From positions 985,415-1,049,414 of the forward strand of contig NW_019091415.1 in assembly GCF_001949145.1 (NCBI RefSeq): DNA of 64,000 bases, given 5' to 3'. The notes under the pieces are model-generated. The model worked only from the letters and a program-made list of their open reading frames with translations. It was not told the origin of the DNA and did not search any database. The translations under genes were made by a program, and so were the position numbers. This stretch comes from Acanthaster planci (Eukaryota > Echinodermata > Asteroidea > Valvatida > Acanthasteridae). This document shows, one piece after another, positions 11,265 through 24,100 of this stretch (position 1 is its first letter; every line of letters begins with the position of its first letter).

Positions 11265-11470
11265 TTGCGTAAATTAGTATGTTCACTGTTTACAAAAAAG
11301 GATGGAATCCACATTTATTTTATACGACAGTGTCATGAATTTTACAGGTCTCATGCCTGGACTGCATTGTCTAAAGCTTCATGTACTGTAAAACATGAGG
11401 GGCCAAAGCTGTGGAGCTCAATTTACAATTCATTAAAAAAATGCAAGTTCCTCTATATTTAAGCGTAAAT
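11265..11470 (+). pseudogene. Non-LTR retrotransposon RT C-terminal remnant
   Basis: The plus-strand frame contains HEFYRSHAWT..., VKHEGPKLWSSIYNSLKKC. This matches the [F/I]KH.GPKLWN.[I/L]P.S[I/L]K signature at the end of many LINE reverse transcriptases. It is 65 codons long, has no catalytic domain and ends at a stop. A dead fragment about 0.6 kb upstream of the SASS6 start. Confidence 0.55.
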
Positions 11471-12041
11471 ATAACTACAAATTATTAACTATTTATCTCA
11501 CAATTATGTGTATATACCACAGGGATACAGCCTACATGTTACTGTTTGTATTTATTTCTGCATTCTATTTTTTCTAGTTAACTAGTAATAATGTTTGTAG
11601 TTCTTATAGTGTTTTCATAAGTATCTATGGGTCCTCCACTCGACAAGCAATGCTTCTTGGGGGTCTCCATCAACTGAATATGTACTATTGCTATCTTTTT
11701 ATATTACATGGAAAATAAAGTGCAGGGAAGCAAATATCATCATTCACGGACTACTTCCAGAACTGTGAGTAACTTAGTGTAAGGCTTACTCATGGTAACC
11801 ATGTACAAAGTCTGTTGCTGACTTGTACAGTGTACATGGGAGTTTATGCTACCTGAAAGTGTCAGTTGTACATGGATGTTTTTGTTAATTAATGGCAGAG
11901 TTTGGCAAATTAAAGGTACGGGTGCAGACGTGATCCCATTTTCATCAAAAGGTTGCTACACCTGTTTGCATGCTGAGCAAGTTGTTTCTTTTCTTACCTG
12001 TAGGATTTGCCACGCAGAAGGCTTGACTCAGGAAAGCTGAG

Positions 12042-12106
12042 ATGAATGAACCGTTATTTAACAATGTTGTGGTAGTGTGCATGAAGTGCACAGGACATGA
12101 TGACAG
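12042..12106 (+). CDS. SASS6: SASS6 exon 1
   Basis: The ATG at 12042 (context GCTGAGATGA) opens [21 protein letters not shown]; donor AG|gtagga. It aligns with the short N-terminus of SAS-6 (LF..V.V..K.C). No in-frame upstream start seems better. Confidence 0.88.
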
Positions 12107-15100
12107 GTAGGATAACTGTTCATGTAAGAATTCATAAATTGTTCACGCAAATAGCAGTGTTCTCTCTCAGTACTTCCTGATTACTGTGACATTAGATGTA
12201 TCTCTTAGTGGGACACTGAGTGCATGCACATGTACACTGATGAATATTCCAGTGACTGAAGTGAAGAAAGTGTCTTACACGTCTGCTTTCAGCACTGCCA
12301 GATAGCAGCAGTGTGTAACTGGTCATCTGAGTTTAAGAAACTTTGGTTAAAAATCGTTGAAATAAACAGCATTTCTGCTTTGCAGTGGAATCAAGTTCCA
12401 GTTAAACTTGTGGGCACAGTGCGATAAGTTCCTGCAAAAGATCTGCTGTTGATATATAAAAACATGCCATATCCTGTTCCCACTAATAATGCGGCCAACA
12501 ATTTTCCTCAGACATTGAAGTGTATTAATATCTAGCAGAGTGGGAGATGGGGGGGCAGGGGCTGTGCATGCCAGTTACTTGTTTTCCTTATAAATGCTTC
12601 ATTATCCAGGACCTCGTCAGTCAGGGTTCAGCTGGAACTTCAGACTTCATCATCACCATTACAGAGAAAAGTAAGGACAAACAAAAGATGAGAAACTACA
12701 CGTATCACAACAGGTGTAATGGGCATTTGTAAAGTCAGTGATACCCCTGTCTAGTTAATAATCAATTTTCTAGAGTGGCCGTGTATATTGTAACACTGTA
12801 CATTGTGCATAGCAGTACAGAGAAGACGATATAAAAGTCAAATGGGATTGGATCGAGTGAGTTACAGTGTAAATCTAGTTCCTGAAACAAAACCATGTCT
12901 AGAAAGTTACATGTACAGTATGGTACCCTGTTTACATAGAATTCCTTTTGCCACTCTGTTGTAACTAGTCCTAAGTGAATAGACATTTAGACATGTATCC
13001 TTGGGTTCCAATGCAGGATCTGAATGTGCGGCTCACTGATGATACTGATCCATTCTTTCTCTTCAACCTTGTACTGGGAGAAGAAGACTTTCAAAGGTTT
13101 GCCTGCTCTTAATGGTATTCTAGTAGCTGTCTGCACAGTTGACTGGGGGCGGTCTTGTTACTGCTGTGCTTAAATTTTTGATGTGCTAAGGGTAACATGA
13201 TCTCTCCTTGAGCCAAGTCTTAGGCAGTATACATGTAGGCCAGAAAGCATCATGCTGTTTTGATTTGTTGTAGTTCTCAAGGTGACTTTAATGTACTGCA
13301 CATGATTTTTTTTACCCATTGCAAGCAAGTTTCCTTGGGCCACCTTCAAGTAAATACTTTTTATTTCTCAGGTGACTGTGCTGGACAGCCATGGTAGTCC
13401 TGCATGGCTGCATTTGAGATCAACCAGTAGTGCTGATGTTTAAAAGCACTTGCAGACTTTGTAGTTTTCCAGCTTTCATGGGAAAGGCCACCCATGCGGG
13501 TATTACCCAGTCTTACCATGTGTACCCCTTTGCTTCACATGTACCTGCCAGTATGTGTGTTTCTTGTGTTTTTTTTTCCAGCCTTAAAGTTCAACAGGGA
13601 TTGTTGGTTGACTTCACCGCTTTCCCACAAAAACTTATTGAGTTGTTGCAACGATGTGTTGAAGAACAGCACAGAGATGCTCCAAAGTAAGTCAAATAAA
13701 AGGGCTGTCAAAGAAATGTACAAAGCCTTGAAGTTGCAGTCTTATAGTAACATGCATTAATCTCAAGAGGAGTTTGATGTACTCAAAAAAGAACATTTCA
13801 GTTGGAGCAGAGAGCTCCACAACCCAAGTCACTGGTGCAGTAGTGTGATTTCCACACTGATGAAATTGCCAATGGTATGTATGCACATTCTGCATGTACA
13901 TGTACGTTGCGAGCTTAGTTTCAACCCAACACACATGTTAGGTCTCAAGGCACTCTCATACACCAACTCTTGTGAAAGTCCTGTTCACACTCGCCGCTAG
14001 TGAGAATCTGAAGTCAGGTTGACGTCAAATGTGCTGTGGAGAGAATAATTTGGAAGGGTAACAGACTGAAATTTCTATTCCAAATGGTGAAGTTGAATGG
14101 AATAGAACATGATGTCATGTAATGGAATATTCTATCCATTGCATGAATGTGTAGCAGTGCAATGTTTGTTTTATAAAATGCCTGAACAAGCATGATAGGA
14201 GGTTCTCACATTCCCAGTCATGACTGGAAGTTGGTCCGTGAAGAGCTGCCACCTTGCAATTCTCTTCTCTGGATACTTGTAGTATGTTCTTGAATGATTG
14301 TGGAGCTTCGACTTTGCCTGTCGTGAGTGTGCATACATGTAGTTCAACACTACAGTGAATATCAAAATGTCACTGTTAAATATACTGAATAATTCAGTGA
14401 CTTAATGAATAGTTCAGTGACACATGATTGAGGTGTCAATTAATTATTTATGAAGTCATTGTGTAAAGAAAATAAGTTAGTGGAATTTTGCAATAATTTG
14501 TTCGTCAGAATCCAAAAGTATGCATTTACCGTTTTAGTTCGTGGCAACCACGATCCGATTTGTAGATAGAGTGTTTTTCACTGTCTTCTCATTCAGATTT
14601 GTGGTGCAGTTGATGTACTCAGAGCCCCTGAGCCATGGTGTGGCTGAGCTATGCATTGTGGAGACCAACCCCTTTAAGCATCTGACCCACCTGGCCCTGA
14701 AGCTACAGCCGGGTAGTGATGCTGATGTCAAGAAGTATCTTGCAGCCTGTTTGAAGCAGTTACAGGTAAGATCTGCTGATGTACTGCTCTCAGGTTACCA
14801 TCAATAGTGCCAAAATCACTTTTTAACTCAGCGTAGAGCCACTGGTCTCAGTTGCGAGACCAGTGTTGCAACCTGGTTTGGTCACCTTTAACGTCAGGAA
14901 CCTAGTCTGGCCTCAAGACTGGTTTTACTGTTTGGCTGGTGCACCGGCGTTTCCGCAGTGTGCATGAGCACTTATATGTGAATATAGCACCCTCTGGTAG
15001 TGTTATTTGGCTGTGCTCGCCAGCACATGTCGCCTGCACGATGCACTGCCCAAAACTGTAAAACCATTCTTGGGGCAAGACCAGGGCTTTCCCTGAGCAC

Positions 15101-18100
15101 AGAAAAAACCTTCCAGTCTGCCTCTGGCCAAGTCCCATTGAAATGTGTACAAACATTGCTTACCACGTGCCTCAATGGGATTATTTACATCGACAGCACT
15201 GGTCGACTTGGGCCTGTCCTAAATAATGTCAACAACCCAGTAAGGGGTGCCAGGTCTCTGTGATGCTTGTTGACAACTTGACACATGTCTGGGTTTTTCC
15301 ATGGTGGTTGGGGAAGGGAGGGGGTTGATCGTGGCTTGCCTGCTGTGGGACCCCCCCCTCAAATCCAGATTGACCTTCTCTCTCTGGTTTTTAATAGTTA
15401 CAGGGCCCAGCAATGCCATTAGAATGGAATGTGGACTCCAAACCACAATAATAGGACCGGCTTCTGTAGGGGAGACTGGTGACGCAAACGCGTACAGTTC
15501 AGGCCCAACTGTCACTTTGAAAATACAGATAAGGAAAACCTACCCCTCCTGTCCATTTGTTGTATGTGTCAGGCCATGATTGGACCACTGTCAATGGAAA
15601 GCAAATGCCAAATACCTCAGTTTTCTGTCTTTCCTGCTAAGCATGTCTCTCTGTACTTGCAATGCATCATTAGACCAGACAGATTCCATTCTTGTAGACT
15701 GATTGGCATGTCCAATTGATGCTTAACTTGGAAGAAATGGTGGGTCAGATAACTGAGACCATAGTATAATTCTTATGAAATTCATCAACTTTTTTTTTCA
15801 GGGTGACCATAACACCTTATCCCAGAGACTTAAACTGACTGAATCTACACTTTCTAGCCAGCTGCAAGAATCTCAGAAGGTATAGAATTTTCAAAAATCA
15901 GTCTTCATTGCTGTTGCATCAATTTAAGTTGTTCTCTGTTCATTTGAGTAGAAAATAATTTGGTACATGTATAGTGTACAAATGTACATCTTCTGTTAGT
16001 TTAGGGTTTTATAAGTAACAAAACTCACATGAGTGTTGGTTCTCGTAACTGTAGCCCTTTAAAGCTAGAACTATGTAAATCCATGCTTAAGCACAACATA
16101 CCGATATCTTGTGTCGTTCTCATGTGACCTAAGTGTAGGTACTTGTAGATTAAAAGCAATTGTAAACAAGCACATGTCATGGTTAAACATTGATGGCCAT
16201 GTGTGCTGAAATTTTTTTCCAATATCAATTTCAGTTTTGGATGAATTAACATCAAATTCGATAAATTGCCCGCTGCCTTGATATGCAACTAAAGTATTGA
16301 TTTGGTGGCAAGTACATCTATAGATAATAAAGTGGAAAGTGACAAGAATTTTGACATCAAATTAATGTAATGGACAAATACACCTGATATATTACCTGCT
16401 AGAACCTTGACAACCACGCATGTATCTTCAAATGAACCATTTGCTAAACAGAAAATTTGCAGTGAACATATTTCATTCACACAAATCTGAGCTTTCTTTT
16501 TTCATTTGAGAATATGACTTCTTAGTATTGCCAAATGTATTCCAGGTTTATATTATAAACTTAAATTCCTCAACCAGACAGTGGCAAATAAACCTCTTGA
16601 TTTAAAAAATGTAAATACAAAGTAATCAGCAATTTTTGCCATTAACTTTAGAATTATTTGCAATTTCTGTGTGTCCTTTTCTGAAATCACTGTATGTATG
16701 TGTTGATTTTTTGTGAACTTCACAGATTTTCATTTGGGATGTCCATCACTTTGAGTAGCATTCAGACTTACAGACGGTGTCATTTTGGCACTTTAAACAC
16801 TTCCAACAATTCGACAACTTGGAATTTTGTCAATTGCTTAACTTGGGTGCATTGAGGTCTTTGCCGAGTCTCCGAATATCAGATGGATATCTACATGTAA
16901 CTACTGTGTATTTATTTCTTAAAATGAGTATTCAGCCGTGGAAATCAATCAAATAAGGGAAAACTTTCAACTATTTGATTAAAAATCAATTTGTATTTAT
17001 GTTACGAGTTATAATGTAACTATAATATGGTAACTGATGCATATGGACGACAATAAAGCCAAAAAAGGCTCTTCCTTCCTTTTGTAATTAAACTTTCTGT
17101 GGTGTGTGATATTGCTGGGACTGATGATGTATGTATCATCAGTGAGGACTGAAAACATGTTGGACTCCCATCCTCGTTTCGCTAGGGGATGGACCACCGC
17201 ATAAACATAATGTACACTTTGCTTCTGCTGTCATCAGATTTTGGTATTGATAACTTAATATTTGAGCAAATGGGGAAAACCTTTAATTATTGGTTGACTT
17301 GGCCTCGTTCACATTCATATTAATTGTCAGAATTTGTTCACTTTCCAGTGGAGGAACTCTGGTACATGTAATTCATTGTTTTTCACTTACCATTTGTTTT
17401 GCCAGGCACTATCAGCTCGGACTCGTGAGTTGGAAAGTCTAAGATCAGAATGGAGTGCTCACACAGAAAGCTTGGTTGCAAAACACAAGCAAGAGATAGC
17501 TGAAATCAAACAAAATGCCTTACAGGTATACGTATAGTGCTTGAATGAATTCCAAACATGCAGTGAAAGCAGACCTTCCATGTATTTTGTAGAGGAATAT
17601 TTTGTACTGTGATGTCCTATACTTTATGGTCACAACATACTGCGGACCTGTGTCCCTTTATTCTCAATGGTTTGCCGGAATGGCATATGTATATGTACAT
17701 GTATTGCACCCTGCAGCATGGCCCTGGCTAACTTGACAATTCTTGTCTTGTCACCCACTAATTCTACAAGCATGTATAACAACATGTACTAACAACACAG
17801 ACTTGCCAACCAGTACAGACTTTGGGGTGTACCAGCATGCACATGTACATGTAGGTTAAGAGTATGCCAAGATTGCAGTATCTCCCTATGTGGAAAAGTT
17901 CCATCAGATTTTGCAATGGTTTTGAATAGTTAAACTTACCAATATGGATGCAGGCACCCACTTTTTGGCCGGGTGTTGGCTAGTAGGGTACCTTCTTACA
18001 AATCTAGACCAGTCCAGCTTTGACCGTGTAGAGCTAAAAAAAAATTTCCATAGTTTGCATAGAAATCCAGTCACCAGTGTAATGTACTTCTGTGTGTTTG

Positions 18101-21100
18101 TATTCAGACTCAGCGAGATTTGGAGCAAAGGTATGAGTTAGAGAAGAAGACAATGGACGAGAGGAGACTACAAGGGTCTTCTGAACAGCAGGCCAAGATG
18201 GCTGAATTACAGACAGCCAATAAGGTAATTCTTGTAAAAGTGGCGCAATATTGGAAACAAGTCATGGAATTGGGTTCATATCATCACAGCATCTGACCTT
18301 ATGCTCAAATATTAAAATTACTATGTATCTGTAGATTGTGCATTTTACTTTTAGACATGTTGACTTTGTCAAAAAAACACTGGACTGGAATAAGGGCAGG
18401 TCAATGGCAAGCAGCCAGGGTTCTTGCTTAGATAGACTGGTGCATGTACATGGTCAATTCTTCCTCATTGCTGTGAGCATTAACCACAGTCTATATTAAA
18501 CTAATACATCATCATATCCATGAATAATATGCCGCAGTGAAATCTGAGCATCTCCAAGAATGCAAAGTTCTTTACTTCCTTAATGACGGTTGAGGAGTAA
18601 AGGGACCCTCTAAAAAGAAGAAAGAAGCCCTTCAAGATCTGTGAGAAGTGACATTGTGACGGCTGGGTGGTTGATCTGTACACTTTTGTAGGCCTACCCC
18701 AGTATGTGCACCTGCATACAAACAATTGTTGGAAATAGCCTGGATCGACTGGCAAAGGTTGATGCTGTCTTTACTGCTCAACCCCTTTCTCCTCCCAGGT
18801 TGGAACTAAATTTATACAACAAGCAATTGGGTATGCTTTTGTAGTCACACTGTCTTTGGTAAACTTCTTTTTTAAATTCATTTTTATGAAATCAAATAAA
18901 TGTAGACTTGACAATTCACAGGATGGGTGGAGAATTCAGTTTTCATTGGAGAGTTTTCTTTTCTTTGTTCTCAACTTACTGCCAGGATTGGCTGCATACA
19001 AGACAGTCAAAACTTTCTGCCACTTCTCCCTGTACAACACACATACGTAGCATAATCATTTGACCGACTGGCAATTTGGTGCAGATTACATTTTTTCAAC
19101 AGTATCCCCTGGAGCAAACACAGGTGCACACCGGTTCGTAGATGCTTACACGTGCATTTATCTACTATAAACACAGAAATGTGGGCACCAGGCAAACAGC
19201 AATGGTGAAATTTAAGTCATGGTTGACCCAACTTCTCCTGTCATGAGTGGGAGCAGAGGGAGGGGTATTTGTATACAGGGTCCATTAGGTCCTGCAAAGA
19301 AATTGGCTAAGTGGGATTTGAACAACTCTGCCTAGCCTGTTTTGAATGAAGATGTTGATGTACTGGGAGACTGCATAGGACTGCATAGATCAGTTCAAAA
19401 GAGTGGTGGATGGTGCTGCAAAACTTACAAGGTCAAATTTTGCAATCAACCACTATAGACATACTGGTACATAATTTGTATGGATTTAAAGTTTCACTTG
19501 AACTAATCCAATCACAGGAGCTGAATGACAGAAAGTACCGACTGGAGTCTTCAGTTAGGGAGCTGAAAGGAAGATTGACAACCCTTGAGGAGGTACGTCC
19601 TCAGATGTGACAAAACCATGGCAACCTGGCCAGATTGGAGTCTTTTTAAAGCAAGACTGAATTACAGTACAGTCAGAATTTTAGCCGACACGCTAACATG
19701 ATCAGTGAACCCGACACGCTGTTCAATACACGCTTTGTGGTTTTTACCGTGCATTGCTGGTCCAATGCACGATAAGCCTGACCCAGGATCTCATCTTGGC
19801 AGGGCTTGTGACTGCAGACCGCAAAGGTGACCGACAACGTGTAGTGAACCACTGAACACGCAGAGCCGTCGCTCCAGCTTCGTGTATGCATGTACATGTA
19901 GATGTAGTGCCTGGCTGGCAGGATGACCGTCTTAAAGTATCGAAATATGTTTGATACAGCCGTTTTCTTAGTTTGGATCACGAAAGTTGTTCAGTTGGAG
20001 TACATCTGGAAAATGTCAAATTTCATTGAAACCGGCCAGTAATCCACCGTGTGTGTTCAGTTGCTACAAAACTTTTTCCCAAATGTTAGCTTTGATTTTG
20101 AAACTCGCAGGATCAACTGGAGTGACGACTACGCTTTTCTTGCTGGTAAATGCTAGATTAGTTTTATATTTAAGCAATTCCCGATTGCGTGAGAAACTTC
20201 TTCACAAATAAACAGTAACCATGAAAGAAATCCACTCCTCAGCCAGAATTATTATAACAAGCTGATTTTACAATGAAGTTTTTCTTAATTTAGGGAAATT
20301 TAGTTCATGTATCAGAATTCCAGTAAATAACAAAAAACATCAATTGAACTTGAGTAAATTTTACTTGACTTTTTTATCAGTTGGAACGATGTTGTAATGC
20401 GACCATGCCAAGATCAAGCAATCGCGAAACTACAACCATTCCTGCACTTTCATCCCCACCCCAATCATAAATCGAAACAAGTGTATTGCATATTCATTTT
20501 GATGTGGCGCCAACAAATGCAAAGCTACAGCCCTTTTACGTCACACAATATGCATATTTATGAAGTTCATATGGGTGTTACTTTGTCCGATATGTGCAGG
20601 CAGTGCATGCATTTTGCATGTGTGTGCAGACCTGACTTCCTTTCATTTCATACGATCTTTGCCGTTTAGTTTGATTCCTTTTGGTAGATTTTCCAGCTCC
20701 AAGAACTGATGGGAAAAATCCCTGCCTCACATCAAATTTATATTCATGCGATTTTGAACATACTGAGCTCAAGTACAGTGAATACGGCAACAACAATCTA
20801 CGTGTATGCTAAGATTGCCGCCATGGGGGCTGTCTTGACTAAAATTTGACCAACGAGGTCAAACCCTGTTTATGTTTTGTGGATTTCTTACAAATTAGTT
20901 TTCTCTAATTTAGGAAATGCCTTGTCATAAAACTGCTAGTTAAAGTCGTTTCGGTTGAAAAATTGATTTCACGCTCAAATATATTCTGTGCCTAATTCAG
21001 AAGTTTTTGGAGCAATTAACCTTAAGTGTTGCCTGCAGGGCACTTTCATCGATCCTGTATGGACAAAAAAACGCTTTATCTTTGAAAATGATTTTGTGAT

Positions 21101-24100
21101 GCCTGCTACATACAAGGTAAACTACTGACCACATTTCCATGGAATTTGAAGATAACTTAACACCTAAGTGTGTTTGCGTGTCGGCTAAAATTCTGACCTG
21201 TACTGTACCTGTGCAAACTTGATGACAAGGATACATTATTGTATTAGTCAGCTGCTACATGAGTGCTTGGTGTTACTTATGCAAGCATCAGTCTTTTTGT
21301 GAATACATGTACGTATACCTACTGTAATGAAATATAGCACTGTTGTCGAGTAAGGTGGTATTGTTTGTTTTTAGGAGATTTTTGGGGATATAAATTCAGA
21401 ATAGGGAGAGATTAATTTTCAGGAATTGGAAGTTTTGAAATTACTGCATTCATGGAAAGAAAAAGTTTGATCAAAAGGGAAGACCAGTCTTTCCTGATAC
21501 ACAATTGAATAGGTATTAAATGGTCTGACACCTGTTTCAGACAGGCATACCAGTATGTAGTTGGGTCACAATAAACATAAAGTGATCTACTGGTCCATTC
21601 AAACTACAGCTTGCATGCTTATTAAGAGTGTTCAATGTGCAGCCAGAAACACTTGTAGAGACTTAGTATAACCATTGGGAAAACACTGCTTATGTTACTG
21701 GCCCCATTTATTGTATTTTGTGTCTTCCAATTAACAGTTTCAATTAACCTCTGGAGGCACATGTATATGGTAAACCACTGATGTACCCATTTTTGAAGAA
21801 AAATATTTTGATTGTCAGTGGAAACTATACCTATCTGTCTCCAGAGGTTAGATGGCTGTAAGCAAACTTTACCATTGAATGGTGCACTTAAATGAATTGC
21901 TCTGCAGGATTATCAGAGGGCCCAGCATGATCTGCAGATGCTGCGACAGCAGCGTGGGAGTCTGGAGTCAGACCAGCGGAGCCGAGAACAGACTGTGAGC
22001 CAGCAGCAGACTCGCATTGCTGTCCTGGAGCAGGAGGTTAGGGACAAAGAGGACTTGCTTGCTAAGAGCAATCAGCTGATGGAATCGGCCAATGAGCAAA
22101 AGGTAGACATCTTGAAGCAGTTACCAGGGTTGAAACTGCAATATGGGCGATTCATAACAGTGCACCTCCAAGAGTTTGCAACACGCTAGCCAATCACGAT
22201 GTGCGAAATCTGTTGACCCAACGCGCGTTTGGAAAGGGTAAACAGATTTTGCACGTTGTGATTGGCCAACACGTTGTAAACTCTTAGATGCCTACTACTG
22301 TGAATCTCCCATATTCAGTATCTACATACACAGCAGGGATTTGGAGGCATTTTATGCACCTGTAGGCCTTCAATTTAGGGCAAAAATATCAGAGAGTCCA
22401 TTTATTTCCAGTTTTCATAGAGTCATTCTACAAATTTGGGGTTCTCTTTCTGGTCCCTGTTACCTCAAGCATTAGTTTGTAAACGCTGGAGGCACTTTGT
22501 AGTGCATTCTTGTTGGTTGTGATTGTAGTCATCAGCCTGCCAAACCAACAAATCAATTACAAGAAAGTTCAGTGTCCTTGTTTTTAATTATCCACCAAAA
22601 GGTGTTTGTTCTGTCATTACTGTTTGTATGTGTAGATGTGCAATTGCTCTGAGAGATTGTATGCTTTTTTGTAGAATGTTTTGCATCAAGATTATTCTAT
22701 CTGATTGTAAAAAAGAGATTGGTGTTATTTTGGCAGGCCAAGCTTGAAGAGAGCATTCAGCATAAGAACAGCCTGGTGACAAAGTTGGAAAGTGCTATCA
22801 AATCAACATCACATGAAGTGATGAAGGTAACTATGATAGTTGGTCTATGCAAAACATTGAGGTTGAATTTCCCACTGTCATGGCATTGCAGTAGAGTTTA
22901 CTCTTGTTCCACATATTGAAAGTGAATTTCAGAGACAGTTTCAAAATTGTCAAAAGTAAAAGAAGGAAGGAATTTTATTCAACTCTGAACTCACACCTTT
23001 CTTTCAGACCTAGCAACGCTTTCAGAACTTCTGAAATAGTATCAATTGCAGTATGCTTTGCCAAGTTGACTTTCACTGTGGTCTTATTGGCATGTACTGC
23101 AGATTACAGGCCTTACTAGGGCATGCTAGGATATTTCAGTTAGTTGCCCTTGAGGGGTTGAGTCCCTCAGAGGTTTCCAAATTTTTAAGTTTTGTGTTTA
23201 CTTTCTGAAAAATGAAGGCTCAATAAACGTGTACATCTCAAACTACTGACATAGCTGTACATCCCAGTCCCCTGTGGCACAACTGGGGAGGGGGGAATCA
23301 TGAGTTCTTATTGGGGTAAATTCCAGTCTGAGTGCCCCCCCATGACAAATCCCTGGGTGTGCCAGTAGCAGTGTTAGGGCGGACACTTTTCAAACTTTGT
23401 ATATAACTTGTTCCCCGGGATCTTCCCAAATGAAAACATAGTTTTGGCAGCAGTGTACATCCACTGTTTTAACTGGAATAGTTCATTAACCCCTTGACGA
23501 CGGGAACTTTTTTCTTAAAGCCGACTCCGAGAATTCCAGCTTTGCTTGGCCACAAAGGCCACCTGCCAAACCGCAAATTCTCGGTTTGTGGCCCTGCGTG
23601 CTCTGCACACTTTGAATTTCACAGTGAAAAGCTGATTGTTCGGTGGCATGCGGCCCTACTCACGCTTCCACATTTCCGTTGCCTCTTTTCAAAGTGGGGA
23701 CTATTGTGAAGCTGGTGATAATGATGCAAATTCGGTCTTTTCATTTCTGGGCTACACACAAAGGCCAATCTCCATATATACAAGAGCCAGGGTCTGCCTT
23801 CTTTCACTGTGTTTGCTGAGCGGGCTAAGGATCTCAATTTTTACAGCGTCTTTTACCGTCATCCGTCGCGAAGGGGTTAAGGAAAGAAAATTGAAAAAAA
23901 ACCAAAAACTTTTGCACTGTGATGAAGCCACGTGCAACCTGTAGACCTTTAAACTGGTGTCGTGCTTATTTCAATTTATTGGAGGTGGTTGTGAACAGAA
24001 ACGAACAAAGAATGGCACTCAACTGCCAAACCCCCTCTGATTTTTGTCAACCTTTTCTCTAGTGTAATGTTCTTGGCCCAGGCTTTGAATTTTGCACTGG

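Larger units (their letters stand above)
7228..12041. other. Spacer between divergent PRKCSH and SASS6
   Basis: This 4.8 kb of noncoding sequence must hold both promoters. It contains degenerate non-LTR retrotransposon tails (7603-8152 minus, 11265-11470 plus), one copy of a dispersed repeat (8488-8557) and a foldback region (9189-10422) with a 32-bp tandem array. I see no additional gene. Confidence 0.6.
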
